In this document: in pieces, positions 1 through 12,075 of the stretch
How positions within the stretch are numbered: position 1 is the stretch's first letter
How the letters are laid out: every line of letters starts with the position of its first letter
Source of the DNA: Lonicera japonica
Lineage: Eukaryota > Streptophyta > Magnoliopsida > Dipsacales > Caprifoliaceae
DNA length: 64,000 nucleotides
Assembly: GCA_021464415.1 (NCBI GenBank)
Contig: CM038467.1
Location: 35,867,226 to 35,931,225, forward strand
Reading direction: 5' to 3'
Position numbers and translations under genes: made by a program
Notes under the pieces: generated by a model
What the model was told of the DNA's origin: nothing
Databases searched by the model: none
Seen by the model: only the letters and a program-made list of their open reading frames with translations

Positions 1-530
1 GTTAGGCGAGAATCATCAGAAACGATGCTTGGCTTGATAGAATAACCTGAGAACTATGATTCGAATCATACGGCCGAAGTTTTACACGCTTGGCACATTA
101 CATAATAAGAGATAATGATAATGAATCGATTGGCCGTAAAATGTGAATAAACATGCAACGATAAGGCTATAGTCGTAATGCGCCGATAACCAAATGTGCG
201 ATGGATTATGTGGGCTTGTGATATGTATATATGTCAATGTTGAATGGATATATTGGTGTCGATATGATTACACGTGGTAGAATGATATTAATAATGATGT
301 TGGGGCATCTATGTTGTACAAGCACGTTCCTCTAAGGACGGAACTACCTTAGGATGTTTCACCTAAGTGTAGGGCTACTACTTCCCGAAACACCATTCCG
401 TTGATAGAGCCACACGATCTAATCCGCAAGCCAGGGAAGCTATAAATGCAGGACTACGAAACTCATCCGCGAGAAGGCAATATACATCAATATGATAATA
501 TAACAGGTGGCTCCACTCCAGTGTATTGGG
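1..530. other. Unassigned flank, possible LTR-type sequence
   Basis: No reading frame here resembles a known protein. The stretch is less AT-rich than most of the window. It holds a short TATA-like motif near 439-446 and short motifs reminiscent of plant retrotransposon LTRs, but I could not pair it with any other sequence in the window. Its border with the copia element at about 528-533 is abrupt: the reverse transcriptase sequence stops being recognisable there. Confidence 0.3.
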
Positions 531-3500
531 CATGGTCTTCTACTCAGCTTGAAATGATTTCCCAATGGAATGCTAACTGGTTTGGCTTTGTCCATGTTGA
601 ACCTTTCAAGCACTCGTTCAACATACTTCTCCCGAGATAGCCATAACCTTCGATTCTTCCTATCTCGAATTATATGCATCCCCAATATCTGTTGAGCTGG
701 TCCCAAGTCTTTCATATCAAAGTACTTGGAGAGCTCTTTCTTCAGCTGGCTTATTTTCGTTGCATCCTGTCCAACGATCAACATGTCGTCTACATATAGT
801 AGCAGTGTAATGAAACTTCCATCTCGAAATCTATGGATGTAAACACAATGATCTGCGTTGGTTCTCTTATAGCCTTGACTCCTCATGAATGAGTCAAACT
901 TCTTGTACCACTGCCTGGGTGCTTGCTTGAGACCGTACATACTCTTCTTCAGCTTACAAACGAGGTTCTCTTTCCCTGAAACCTCAAAACCTTCTGGATG
1001 GTTCATGTAGATTTCTTCATGTAAATCACCATGAAGAAATGCTGTTTTTACATCCATCTGCTCAAGCTCCAAATCCATGTTGGCTACCAATCAAAGAATG
1101 ATACGGATTGAAGCCATCTTCACAACAGGTGAAAATATCTCGTCAAAGTCAATTCCTTTCTTTTGAAGAAATCCTTTGACCACTAACCGGGCTTTGTGGT
1201 TCACCACCTTTTCGCTGCCATCCTTTTTGAGCTTGAACACCCATTTGTTCTTTAATTCCTTCTTTCCTTTTGGAAGCTCAACCAACTCGTATGTGTGATT
1301 TTTCTTCAAAGAATCCATCTCATCTTCCATTGCCTCCTTCCATTTACTGTTGTCTTGATGAGATATTGCTTCCTGAAAATTTTTCTGGCTCCCCATCTTC
1401 CGTAAGCAGAATATACTCTGAATCTGGATATCTGGTTGACGGAATCCTTCCACGTTCAGATCTTCGAACCTGTGGACTTTGAATTTCAGGAGGAGTATCA
1501 CCATCTAACTCTTGTGATGGTCCTGCAACTTCTGGTGGAAAGGATTGAGTCTCCCCCTGCTCAATGTCCTCTTCTTTTTCCTCCTGTTCTTCTTCTGGTA
1601 TTTTATCTTGCACATCATCATCCTCTGTCACTGGTTGTGTAGGTATTGGATCAGGAACAATATCATGGGCAATGGACTTTGATTGAGTAGACACAGTGGG
1701 CTCTTCAATGTCTTTAATCGTCTGGTTTTCATGGAACACTACATCCCGGCTCCTAATAACCTTATTCGCCTTTGGATCCCACAGCCTGTATCCGAATTCT
1801 TCATCTCCATAGCCAATGAAGATGCATGGAGTAGTCCTCGCATCGAGCTTCCGCCTGAGCTCCTTGGATACATGTACAAAGTATGGTCAGGTAAGAATCC
1901 TTCTTACCTGACCATACTTTCTCCGGGATCTCAAAATTCAATGGCACTGATGGGGATCTATTGATCAGGTAGCAGGCAGCATGAACAGCTTCTCCCCAGA
2001 ATGGCTTTGGCAATTTAGCCATACTCATCATACTTCGGACCTTATCCATGATAGTCCTATTCATTCTTTCGGCTACGCCATTGTGTTGTGGGGTGCGAGG
2101 AACCGTTTTCTGATGTTGAATGCCATGTCTCCTGCAATAGGCTTTGAACTTTCTGGATCTGTACTCACCTCCATTATCTGAGCGAAGGCATTTTAGCTTC
2201 TTTCTAGTTTCACGCTCTACCATGGCATGAAACTCTTTGAAGTAATCCAGAACCTGGTCCTTCGATTTTAAGAAATAAACCCACACCTTTCGTGAAGCAT
2301 CATCAATAAAGGTTAGAAAATACCTGTTGCCACCAAGTGATTTCACCTCCAAGGGACCACAAACATCAGAGTGTACCGGACTCAACATCTCTGATTTCCT
2401 CACTGATGATGAACAGAATGAGACTCGGTGTTGCTTACCGAACAAGCAGTGGCTGCAAGGATCTGGTGTAGCATCCTTTGCAATTGTGATTAGCTCCTGT
2501 TTTGTCAAGGTAGACAAACCCTTCTCACTCATATGTCCGAGTCTCTGGTGCCATAGATTTTGGGACTTTTCACGCTCTACAACATTCAGACTGCTTTCAC
2601 ATATTTTCATATGTGTTTTGTATAGAGTACCACATGTGTGTCCTTGGGCGACAACCAAGGAACCTCTTGACATCTTCCATGTGCCATTGCTGAATATATT
2701 TGCATAACCTTGTTTGTCAAACGCTGACCCTGAAAGTAGATTGAGTCGGAGGTCTGGAACATGCCGCACATCTTTCAATGTGATTAAACATCCGACATTC
2801 GTTTTTACTTGAATGTCACCAATCCCTTTGATCTCAGCAGAACTCTTATTCCCCATCTTCACCGTACCAAAGTCTTCAGCTTTGTACGTGGTGAAGAAGT
2901 CTTTGTGCGGAGTGACGTGATAGGATGCCGCAGTATCAACAATCCACTCGACATCTTGGCTTCCTGTATGAAGACATGTCTCCTCCTCACTTGAGCATAA
3001 GACCACTTCTCCTGTGACAGTAACCAGTGTATCTCTGTTTCTGTTCTTCGATTGCTTGCTATTCTGTCTCTGCTCTCGTAATAGCTTCTTGTAATTCTTC
3101 TTCATATGGCCTTCTAGGCCACAGTGATAACGACTATATGTGGCCCTTTTACCTTCTACTGATTTGCCTCTGCTCTTGCTTCGGCCTCTCCATCTGCCTT
3201 GATTTCTTCCTTGTGATCTCCCTCGGTGTTCAGTGACTAAAGCTTCTATTTGATCTGAGCTTGCATCACTCCTCCTCGCTTCTTCGTTGAACAAGGCTTC
3301 TTATACCATTGCCATGGTCAGTATACCATTCGGAGCTGAATTTTCGAGGGTGATTACAAGTGTTTTCCAGCTGTCGGGAAGTGAACTGAGAAGTAGGAGA
3401 GCCTGCACTTCATCTCCAATGTTGAAGTCAACTGATGTTATTGGTTTACCAAGCTTTGAAATTCACTTGCATGCTCGGCAACTGACTTCCCACTCCGTAA

Positions 3501-3837
3501 CTTCAGATTTACTAATCGTCTCATTAGTAAAGCTTTATTCCGAGCTGTCTTGGGCTGATACATATCCTTCAACTTCTTCCAGAGTGTATGCATCAGTTTC
3601 CTCAAAAACATGATGGAAGACACTGTGATCGATCCATTGACGAATTGAACCAATCGTCTTTCGATTCATTTTCTTCCATTCATTTTCTTTTGCGGGCTCA
3701 GGATTTTTACCTTCAAACTCGATTGGATCGTACAAATCTTTACAACTAAGGAGATCTTCCATCCGAGGTCTCCAAAGTGTATAGATTGTAGCTGTGAGTT
3801 TGAGCATAGCTCCAGATGACGAGTCTTCCGCCGCCAT
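530..3837 (-). pseudogene. Degenerate gag-pol of the Tnt1-like element
   Basis: Gag starts at 3837 (MAAEDSSSGAML) and is broken by a frameshift near 3560 and a stop near 3302. The zinc knuckle around 3100-3140 is damaged: the first Cys of the CCHC pattern is Arg and the last is Tyr. The protease has the active-site motif DTA. Integrase (about 2610-1920) keeps the HHCC pattern (HQRLGHM, CSHCLFGK) and the D-D-E residues (HSDVCGP, FIDDASR, NGVAERM). Its C-terminal part is destroyed by the inverted repeat at 1878-1920. Reverse transcriptase has a frameshift near 1385, a TGA near 1094, and an intact YVDDM motif near 790. The thumb end is cut off at about 530. Confidence 0.9.
1878..1920. repeat. 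Perfect 20-bp inverted repeat inside integrase
   Basis: Arms at 1878-1897 and 1901-1920 are exact reverse complements separated by three bases (TCC). One arm is the ordinary integrase sequence (VWSGKK on the minus strand). The other sits where the next codons of the family should be, and normal sequence resumes beyond it in another frame. It looks like a local inverted copy that replaced part of the gene. Confidence 0.9.
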
Positions 3838-3992
3838 TCTGATTTGATTCTTACTTTGTCAAATTTAGAAGCAGAATTTGACAAAACGAAGTGCATCGTT
3901 GCGTCTGGAACGGTCGAAAATGGTAGGATAAACCTCTCCGGGTTCAAAAATGATTACGTGTCAAGGAGTGACACGTGGCAGACTTCAAGGGT

Positions 3993-4125
3993 TATTAGGC
4001 GATGACGTGGCAGTGACGTGGCGCTGACTGGGCGGTGACGTGGGGCTGATATGGCGCTGACTGGGTGGTGACGTGGCGCTGATGTGTCGCTGACTGGACA
4101 GTGATGTGGCGCTGACTGGGTTGTT
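3993..4125. repeat. Degenerate tandem repeat in the leader of element 1
   Basis: Short units of the form (G)TGACGTGGC and GCTGACTGG repeat about ten times between the primer site and gag. On the element strand they read CCACGTCA and CCAGTCAGCG. Some contain an ACGTG core like plant bZIP binding sites. They lie in the untranslated leader; open frames running through them are not genes. Confidence 0.8.
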
Positions 4126-4342
4126 TTCAACCTCTAGACAGCTGGTTTTTCCGGCAACTTTGACCAGACTTTGACCGCCGATTTGAGGACCTTCCCGTGC
4201 TTGAAAAATTCCGAAAAAATTATTTCTGGGATCCTCGAAACAAGACCTTTCCAGTAGTGTGCCCAGAAATCGATTCGGAGACAAAAATTTTTTTGGCCCA
4301 AAACAGAAAAATCCGGAAAAAATTCCTCTGTGCACTAACTCA

Positions 4343-4355
4343 GGCTCTGATACCA
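4343..4355 (-). other. tRNA-iMet primer binding site of element 1
   Basis: The minus strand reads TGGTATCAGAGCC, the usual complement of the 3' end of initiator tRNA-Met in plant copia elements. It lies two bases inside the 5' LTR end, the standard spacing. Confidence 0.9.
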
Positions 4356-4357
4356 CT

Positions 4358-4732
4358 TGTTGGGATTGGGAAAAATCAAAGAATGATATTGAGAAGAAAA
4401 ACAGGTTTATTTCTCTCCAGAAAATAAACAACAAGAATTCTTTACAAAAAAATTCTCACAAAACTCTCTCTTGGAGTCTCTCTATCTCTCTCTAAATATA
4501 TGAACTCTTCTTATTTTTCTGATCCTCCTACTTCATGCTAACTAATGGAATGGGCAGGGGTATTTATAGCAAGCTTCCCCAATGCCATTCCTTCTCCACC
4601 ATTGATAAAGTTGCCAACTTTGCCAATATTTCCACCAAGTTAGGTAGCAAAAGAAGACTAGCAACCTTCTAGATGGAGCTTCTAGATGAAGCTGGACTTT
4701 TCTTTCATAAAATAGTGTTGAACTGATGAACA
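4358..4732 (-). repeat. 5' LTR of element 1
   Basis: On the minus strand this 375-bp stretch begins TGTTCATC and ends CCCAACA, next to the primer site. The outer border is inferred from the TG...CA rule and is less certain, because no second LTR is present for comparison. It contains a TATA box at 4561-4570. Confidence 0.7.
4561..4570 (-). promoter_or_regulatory. TATA box of the element 1 LTR
   Basis: The minus strand reads GCTATAAATA in the LTR, with C-rich sequence downstream. The position fits a U3/R border with transcription towards gag. Confidence 0.6.
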
Positions 4733-6504
4733 AAAAATGGACCGGCGATGATATCAAATAACTGAAAAGGAGGAAGAGATTTGACTGCTGGGGAAGAAAG
4801 ATGAAGAAATTAGTGTATTCTTTGAAAAAGAGCCCTTAAGTAAAATAAGTAAAACCCCGTTGAATTAAATTAAAATGGGCCATGAAAACGAAAGGAAAAA
4901 TTACAATAAAGGAAGCCCCCAACACTGAAAATAAAAGCCCGCAGTATAAAACATGGATAAACTAATAATGGTTAGGATATAATACAACCCGACCCTAAAC
5001 AAGAGTTCGACAAAAAGGCTTGGAATAAATTAAACTTTTAATTTTTTTTGGAAAAAAAAGGGGTAAAGGTTTTTCTTACAACTGCACACAAATGAAACAC
5101 AAACACACCTACCAAAACGCATGAAACAGCTAATAGAGAGAAAACTCAGGCATATTTCCAATTACAGAGCTAAAAACATAGCATATACCTACATGGTGAG
5201 GATAATGATGGAATATGTTGCAAATGCAAGCCCTATCCAGTAGTAGAAAAACAACCCCCAAATCATAAATAGATTCAGTTATATTGAGGAGAAGACCGTA
5301 TCAATACAAAATCGTTTCAAATCGATTACTGATAACGTCGTAGCTACATTCAAATTTCAACTTAGCCACAATCGACGACAATAAAGACGCCCACCATTAC
5401 TATCCCTAGATAGTTGAAAGTTCTTTATCCACAATCAAGTATAAATAAAAGCTAAGCAACAAACTATGAATCCATACTATTTTATAGAGTAGCTTTGTTA
5501 TAGAAGGCCTGTGCATGAGTTGAAGGTGTATTGACATTGTTTACTCTATTACGAAAGAAACAAAGGGCAAAGGAGAATCTACTGCCCTAGTTATTATAAT
5601 ATGATAACATTGCTCTAATAATGACAACAAGTTTGAAAGATAATAATCTAGAATTCTAGATGAATTACCTCGTCATGCATATCCACAACATAACAACCAA
5701 ATAACTAGTGGAGAAACTGCAGAACTTTAAAAATCTATCCTAACTATATCATAAAAAAGATTGAGATAACATATAGGCAATTTTAAGAAGGGACAAAAAC
5801 ATAAAATAACTAATATAACAAAATAAATAATAAATAATTAAAATAACGTAAATTTGTCCTTCATTAAAAGATTGTCATTTAAACTAATCATTTTAAATCC
5901 ACGTTCTTTATTAAAACCATCAATATATTATTGTCCTTATTATTACTTTTTATATTTAAGAAACCATATTAGAAAATATAGGCTAAAAACAATAAACTCA
6001 AATTGTTCAAGTTCTTGAAGGTATTTCAAAAGAAAAAAAAAACACTCAGATGGTTCAACTAACTTGTAACTAAAACTCCGATGGTTCAATTATCTGGACT
6101 ACAGACAGAATAATAATCAAGAAAATCTTGTAAGGGGAGATAGCAGAGAGATAAGACTAACCAAGTCAGATACCGAACTCCTACTTTGTGTGTGTGTGCG
6201 CGCGCGTGTGTGTGAGAGAGAGAGAGAGAGGTTGGGAGACAATTATTATTGGTGGCGGCTCCCTGTCTCTTTTTTTCATGGATGGTTAGAAAAATTCAAT
6301 CAAAAGTAAGAAAAGAACACCTGCAGACGAAGCTCCAGCGGCAATTTGAGAAATAGATTAGTTGCTGCTATTATATTTTTTAGGGTTATGGTAATCAAGG
6401 ACTTGACGGGAGCTTGTGATGCAAGGAGGGTTTGTAAATTGTTTTTTTTTCTTTTTTCCTCCTTTCAATTTCACATATATGAATGAAAGTCAATTTCCTT
6501 TGGT
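4733..6504. other. Intergenic stretch without a supported gene
   Basis: AT-rich sequence with many stops in all frames. A purine/pyrimidine microsatellite lies at 6187-6230. On the minus strand around 6300-6390 there is an AACCCTAA-type motif followed by a short open stretch and a CAG/GT dinucleotide, which could be the remains of a gene's 5' end, but I cannot support an exon. Confidence 0.5.
6187..6230. repeat. Compound (TG)n(CG)n(TG)n(AG)n microsatellite
   Basis: An uninterrupted alternating dinucleotide run changes from TG to CG, back to TG, then to AG. It is the only CG-alternating tract in the window. Confidence 0.95.
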
Positions 6505-6509
6505 TAATC

Positions 6510-6696
6510 TGTTAGAATATTATATTGTAATATTATATTAGAGTATTATATTGTAATATTATATTAGAGGTTAGAATATCTCAGTGTATTAAGATTTTTT
6601 ATATATTATTGTATTAATTGGTTTTCCTTATTTATAGGGGCCTCTAATATCAATGAGAGACATAACATAACAAATCATCTCCTTCTAATTTCAAGT
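6510..6696 (+). repeat. 5' LTR of element 2
   Basis: It starts TGTTAGAATATT and ends CTAATTTCAAGT, directly before the primer site. Compared with the 3' LTR it carries one extra tandem copy of a 26-bp unit (TATTATATTGTAATATTATA plus TTAGAG). If the canonical CA end is preferred, the LTR stops at 6693 with three bases before the primer site. Confidence 0.9.
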
Positions 6697-6708
6697 TGGT
6701 ATCAGAGG
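6697..6708 (+). other. tRNA-iMet primer binding site of element 2
   Basis: The sequence TGGTATCAGAGG immediately follows the 5' LTR and matches the copia-type initiator tRNA-Met primer site. Confidence 0.9.
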
Positions 6709-6774
6709 GATTTGTAAATCTCCTCCACCCTCTTAAAGCCATTTCAAACCCACCTCATCCGTTCAAATAATTCC

Positions 6775-6864
6775 CAAACCAGATCCACAAATTACCAAAA
6801 TCAGATCTACAAATTATCCCAAACTAGATCCACAAATTACCAAAATCAGATCTACAAATTATCT
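6775..6864 (+). repeat. Two 45-bp direct repeats in the element 2 leader
   Basis: The motif AGATCCACAAATTACC followed by AAAATCAGATCTACAAATTA occurs at 6781 and again 45 bp later at 6826, with only one or two changes. It lies in the untranslated leader between the primer site and gag. Confidence 0.85.
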
Positions 6865-7289
6865 AATCCAATCACCTTCTCCAATTATCAGATCCACCAA
6901 CATAAATCTTATTTCTCTCTCTCCTTTATAGAAATTACTAGATCCACACAAATCGGATCTGCAAATCTTACAAAGGGGTTACGATTTTCAAGACCTCAGA
7001 CCCACAAATCTTACAAAGCAGCTTCAGCTTCAAGTTTCAGAGCTCGGAAACAAATCGTCGAAGCATTTCTTAGATCCAAAAATACCTTTCGAAAGATCAA
7101 GCTTCGAATGTACTCATAGCATATCCAAATCACCCAAACAAATCATCAAAATCATCGTCTGAAGAAGACGATCAAAACAAAAAAAGATTCAGCTCAAACC
7201 GAACCTTAACGAGCACTCACGCGCCACCTCTGTGTTGGCGCTCCGTTACCGCCGATTCACGCGCTCTCACACGCCGTTGCTCTAGTAAA

Positions 7290-7436
7290 TTGACGCCGTT
7301 AACGGCGTTAAGTAACGCCGTCAGATCCGTTAAGTAACGCCGTCAGGAACACCGTCAGTTCCGTCAAGTAACGCCATTATTAACGCCATTGACTTCCGTT
7401 AACTGCCGTTAACGCCATTAGTCCTTGCCATTAGTC
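7290..7436 (+). repeat. Degenerate TAACGCCGT repeats in the element 2 leader
   Basis: Units such as TAACGCCGTCAG and GTTAACGCCATT recur about ten times with variations. They are CpG-rich compared with the surroundings. They end about 190 bp before the gag start codon. Confidence 0.8.
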
Positions 7437-7626
7437 AATAGTAACATCAGTTTGCTTGAATCGATTTATTTCCAGAATCTATTTTTGACCGGTTTTTTAG
7501 TTTTTTTACCGGTTCTCTACAAAGTTAAACAGGTTCTTAGGGTTTTTGGTCGTCCTGATCTCAAATCCGGCCTTCTTTTTTTCAGATTTCGATTCCATTT
7601 ATTAGTACTAGTTATAATACTATAAA

Positions 7627-10600
7627 ATGGCTATCGGTCCAACTACGATTACTGAATCGTCAAGTAACAACTCATCCCCAATCATCGTACAAACTGAAAG
7701 TTCTTCATTCAACATCGGGGTTACATTAGATGAAACTAATTGTGATCTTTGGTTTTAACTTATGGAGATGCATATTGCGGAAAAAAAAAAATTCTCGTTC
7801 ATTCGCGGTACAACTCAGATTCTAAAAGAGGGAACCATTGAACATGAAGCGTGGAGTGCAGACAATCAGAGGGTGAAAAGATGGATTTTAATGTCCATGA
7901 AGCCGGAGATTATGAAGCGGTACATCCGAGTTCCTACGGCACGAGAAATTTGGAAGTCTCTATCTAAAGCATTCTATGATGGGGCAGATGAACTCCAGGT
8001 TTTCTTGTTGAATCAGAAGGCATTTATAGCCAAACAAAGTGTTCGATCTCTCTCCGAATATTATGGAGAACTTATAGAAATCTTCAGCGAGTTAGATCAT
8101 TGTGATAAAGTGTTCATGGAAAATCCAAATGACATCGAATCGTACAGAAAGTCAATCCAGCGTCTATGGGTTCACATATTTCTGGCTAGATTAGATAACG
8201 AAAATGAACAAATTCGGGTTGAGATCTTACGAAAAGATCCCGTTCCAGAATTGGAAGAAACATATTCACTTATTCGCCGAGAGGATATCAGGCGAAGAAC
8301 TATGACCAGTGACATTACTAATATTGATGCCATGGCTATAGTAGCTCGAAACCGTGTGTCACAAAACAACCAGGATCAGACCCGAAAGAACTCAAATTGG
8401 CAGAATCAAGCAACTTCGTCTCGTGACTCGCAATTAAGGGATCGAGGAGGCAGGTCTCAATATCCCCCTTGTTCGATATGTGGACAAACCGGACACTCCA
8501 AAAAAGGATGCTACCAAGTAATCGGCTATCCGGACTGGTGGGATCATTCTCAGGATAGTCGTTCAAGCCATAAAAATGAAGGTGATGGGAAGAAGGCCTC
8601 TGGATTGCTTACCACTGCTGAAACCACTGGTAAAGCCCTAAATTCTGCGTTTGTTTTGAATAATACATGGATAATTGATTCTGGTGCTACAGATCATATG
8701 ACATTCGATTCTAGACATGTTACTACTGTTATCCCATCATCCACCAATTTCATTTCCACAGCTAATGGTGATCCGATTCCTGCTATTGGTGAAGGGACCA
8801 CTTCTTTATCTGATTCTATGAATTTAAACTCTGTACTAATAGTTCCTTCACTCAATTAAAATTTGCTCTCAGTCACTCAAATTACTAATACCCTAAATTG
8901 TATTGTTGTGTTTTGGCCTACTTATTGTGTTTTTAAGGATATTCAGACAAGACAGACGATTGGTTATGGAATTAGACGGGGCAAATTGTACTACTTGGAC
9001 TTAAAAGTGAAAGGCATGAACCAGTTACAACATGCTCTACAAACTGGTACTACCCGAGAAAAGAAAGTTGAAGATGAAATTTGGTTATGGCATCGTCGTT
9101 TGGGTCATGCGTCGTTTGGCTACTTAAAAAAGTTATTTCCTTAATTTTTTAAGAATGTTGATCTTTCTCATTTTAAATGTGAAACATGGGAACTGACAAA
9201 GAGTTATCGTACTTCCTTTTCATCATCATTGAATAAATGCTTAGTTCCTTTTATGTTAATTCATTCTGATGTTTGGGGACCATCCCCAAATAATTCTTTG
9301 AGTGATTTTCATTGGTTCGTCACTTTTATTGATGATTGTACTAGAATGACATGGATTTGTTCTATGAAATCTAAGAGTGAAGTAAGTTCTTTATTTCATC
9401 GATTTCATAAACAGATTAGCACCCAATATAATGCTACTATTTAGGTACTTCGAAGCGATAATGGAGGCGAATATATGACTACATCTTTACAAGAATCTTT
9501 TTAACGTCATGGAATTATTCATCAAACTACATGTGCATATACGCCACAACAAAATGGGGTTGCCGAAATGAAGAATCGTCATTTGTTAGAAATTATTCGG
9601 GCATCATTACTTGGGGCGAATGTTCCAGTGTCTTACATGGGTGAAGCTCTTTCACCAGCCGCATATTTGATCAATCGTGTTCCCTCAACAATTCTTGACT
9701 TTCAAACGCCATTTGATGTTTTACATAAAGCAGTTCTGGATCCTCAAGAATCCAACTTGCCTCCACGAATCTTTGGTTGTATTGCATTTGTTCACTTGCC
9801 TAAAGAACAACGGAATAAGCTCAAATCTCATGAAATCAAGTGTATATTTGTGGGCTATGCATCTAATCAAAAAGGGTATCGGTGTTATCATCCTCCATCA
9901 CAAAAAATGTATGTGACTAAGGATGTCGTATTTCATGAATGAGAGACTTATTTTCAAAAGACTGAACTTTAGGGGGAGCACTATAGTGAAGTTCAAACTC
10001 TTGATTATAGTAATGATGACAAGCTAATTCAAGTCGAGATCTCTCCGCAAGTTTCAGTAACACCAAGTTCGCCACAGTCGTCAGAACCAAGTTCACTAAG
10101 TCCAAACTTACAATTGCCTCCGCTTGATACAAATAACCAATCATCTCTATATGACACGTCTATGTTTGAATATCAGGTACATTCTTCTGAACCTTTTAAA
10201 AGGCAACTCCCTCCCCGAAATGATAGAGGTATTCCGAAACCAACATATGAACCGAATCTTACCAGTAAAGCCAAATACCCCATGAGTAACCATGTGTTTT
10301 ATGATAAGTTGTCTGAATCGAATAAGTCATTTGTATATCAGTTATCCTCTGTATCTATTCCTAACAGTGTGCAGGAAGCTTTTAATGATCCAACATGGAA
10401 ATCAGCGATGGACGAGGAGATAAGATCCTTGAAAAAGAATGGCACATGGGATATAGTTGAGTTACCACCAGAAAAAAGGCATGTCGGTTGCAAATGGGTG
10501 TATACGATAAAATATAAGGCAGATGGAACCATTGAAAGATACAAAGCAAGACTGTAGCAAAAGGTTACACCGAAACTCAAGGAATCGATTATCTAGAGAC

Positions 10601-11907
10601 ATTTGTACCTGTGGCAAAAATCAATACACTGCGTGTCTTACTCTCATTAGCTACAAACCTGGATTAGCCACTACAACAATTTGATGTAAATAATGCATTC
10701 TTGCACAGGGATTTAGAAGAAGTTTACATGGAATTTTCACCAGGGTACGAAGTCCCTGTGGAACACAGAGATAAGGTATGCAAAATAAAAAGTCTCTGTA
10801 TGGTTTGAAACAATCTCCTAGAGCTTGGTTCGGAAGATTCACTAGGTCGATGAGAAAATTTGGTTACAAACAGAGCACTTCTGACCATACATTATTTTTA
10901 AAAAGGTGCAATGAGAAAATCAATGAGAAAATCACGGCACTTATCGTTATGTTGATGATATGGTAGTTACCGGAAATGACTCACAAGAACTAGAATCTCT
11001 AAAAGAGTACCTATCTCGGGAGTTTGAGATGAAAGATCTTGGCGAATTCAAGTATTTCTTGGGAATTGAAGTGTCTAGGTCCTCTAAAGGCATATTTCTA
11101 TCTCAGAGAAAGTATGCACTGGATTTGTTATGTGAGACCAGAATGTCTGCTTGTCAGCCATCAGAAACACCCATGGAAGAAGGTTTGAAATTGGAAATTG
11201 AAGCAGATCAAGTACCTGTCGATAAAGAGCGATATCAGAGATTGGTAGGAAGGTTGATGTACTTAGCACATACCAGACCTAACATTTCTTATGCATTGAG
11301 TATAGTGAGTCAATTCATGCATAATCCTGGAGAGAAACATATGAAAGCTTTTATGAAGATCATTAGTTATCTAAAGGCATCTCTAGGAAAAGGAATTTTG
11401 TTTACAAAGAATAGTGATTTCTTGAAGGTTGAAGGATACACTGATGCTGATTGGGCTAGAAACTTAAGTGATAGAAGATCTCCATCATGATATTTTACAT
11501 TTATTGGTGGAAATCTCGTTACCTGGAGAAGCAAGAAACAGAATGTCGTATCTCGATCAAGTGCTGAGGTTGAATATCGAGGAATGGCAATGGGAGTCCA
11601 AGAGTTATTATGGCTAAAATTTCTATTGACAGACTTAGATTATCCACCGAGATGAGCTATGGTGTTATATTGTGATAACAAAGCAGCATGTGATATTGCT
11701 CAAAATCCAGTCCAACATGATAGAACAAAACATGTGGAAGTGGATAGATTTTTTATTAAAGAGAAACTGGAAGAAAACATAGTTGTTGTTCCTCATATAC
11801 GTTCAGAAGATCAGCTGGCTGATGTTCTTACTAAAGCTGTTTCCAACAGAATATTTTCCAGATTGATCAGCAAGTTGGGCATGTTTGATATTTATGCACC
11901 AACATGA
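7627..11907 (+). pseudogene. Degenerate gag-pol of element 2
   Basis: Gag starts at 7627 (MAIGPTTITESS), has a TAA near 7756, and carries an intact zinc knuckle CSICGQTGHSKKGC near 8472-8513. The protease motif IIDSGATDH is near 8672-8700. Integrase has HRRLGH, but the second half of the zinc motif is damaged (CETWELTK), with a TAA at 9142; the D-D-E residues sit near 9265, 9333 and 9565, with stops at 9442 and 9502. Reverse transcriptase is broken by a single-base loss near 10555 and further frameshifts near 10790 and 10945, the last inside the YVDD motif. RNase H (YTDADWA, CDNKAA) has stops at 11488 and near 11653 and ends at 11907. Confidence 0.92.
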
Positions 11908-11914
11908 GGGGTAG

Positions 11915-12075
11915 TGTTAGAATATTATATTGTAATATTATATTAGAGGTTAGAATATCTCAGTGTATTAAGGTTTTTTATATCTTATTGTATTAATTGG
12001 TTTTCCCTATTTATAGGGGCCTCTACTATCAATGAGAGACACAACATAACAAATCCTCTCCTTCTAATTTCAAGT
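11915..12075 (+). repeat. 3' LTR of element 2
   Basis: This 161-bp copy matches the 5' LTR except for about six substitutions and the missing 26-bp unit. A purine tract (GAGGGGTAG) directly precedes it at 11906-11914 and would serve as the plus-strand primer. Confidence 0.92.

Larger units (their letters stand above)
530..4732 (-). mobile_element. Tnt1-like Ty1/copia retrotransposon, 3'-truncated
   Basis: Read on the minus strand, the order is 5' LTR (4732-4358), primer site, repeat-bearing leader, gag, protease, integrase and reverse transcriptase, typical of Ty1/copia. Several blocks match the Tnt1 type, for example the protease motif VDTAAS and the reverse transcriptase end around KPVSIPLGNHFKLS. 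RNase H and the 3' LTR are missing; the element ends at about 530. No target duplication can be tested because one end is gone. The coding region has stops and frameshifts, so it is a dead copy. Confidence 0.9.

Noticed and set aside
3985..4495. Open frames of up to 149 codons on both strands in the leader and LTR of element 1
   Set aside because: They translate the leader repeats and primer-site region; no family similarity.
6300..6400. AACCCTAA motif and short open stretch as a first exon on the minus strand
   Set aside because: Too short, with no downstream exon found; the motif occurs by chance in AT-rich DNA.
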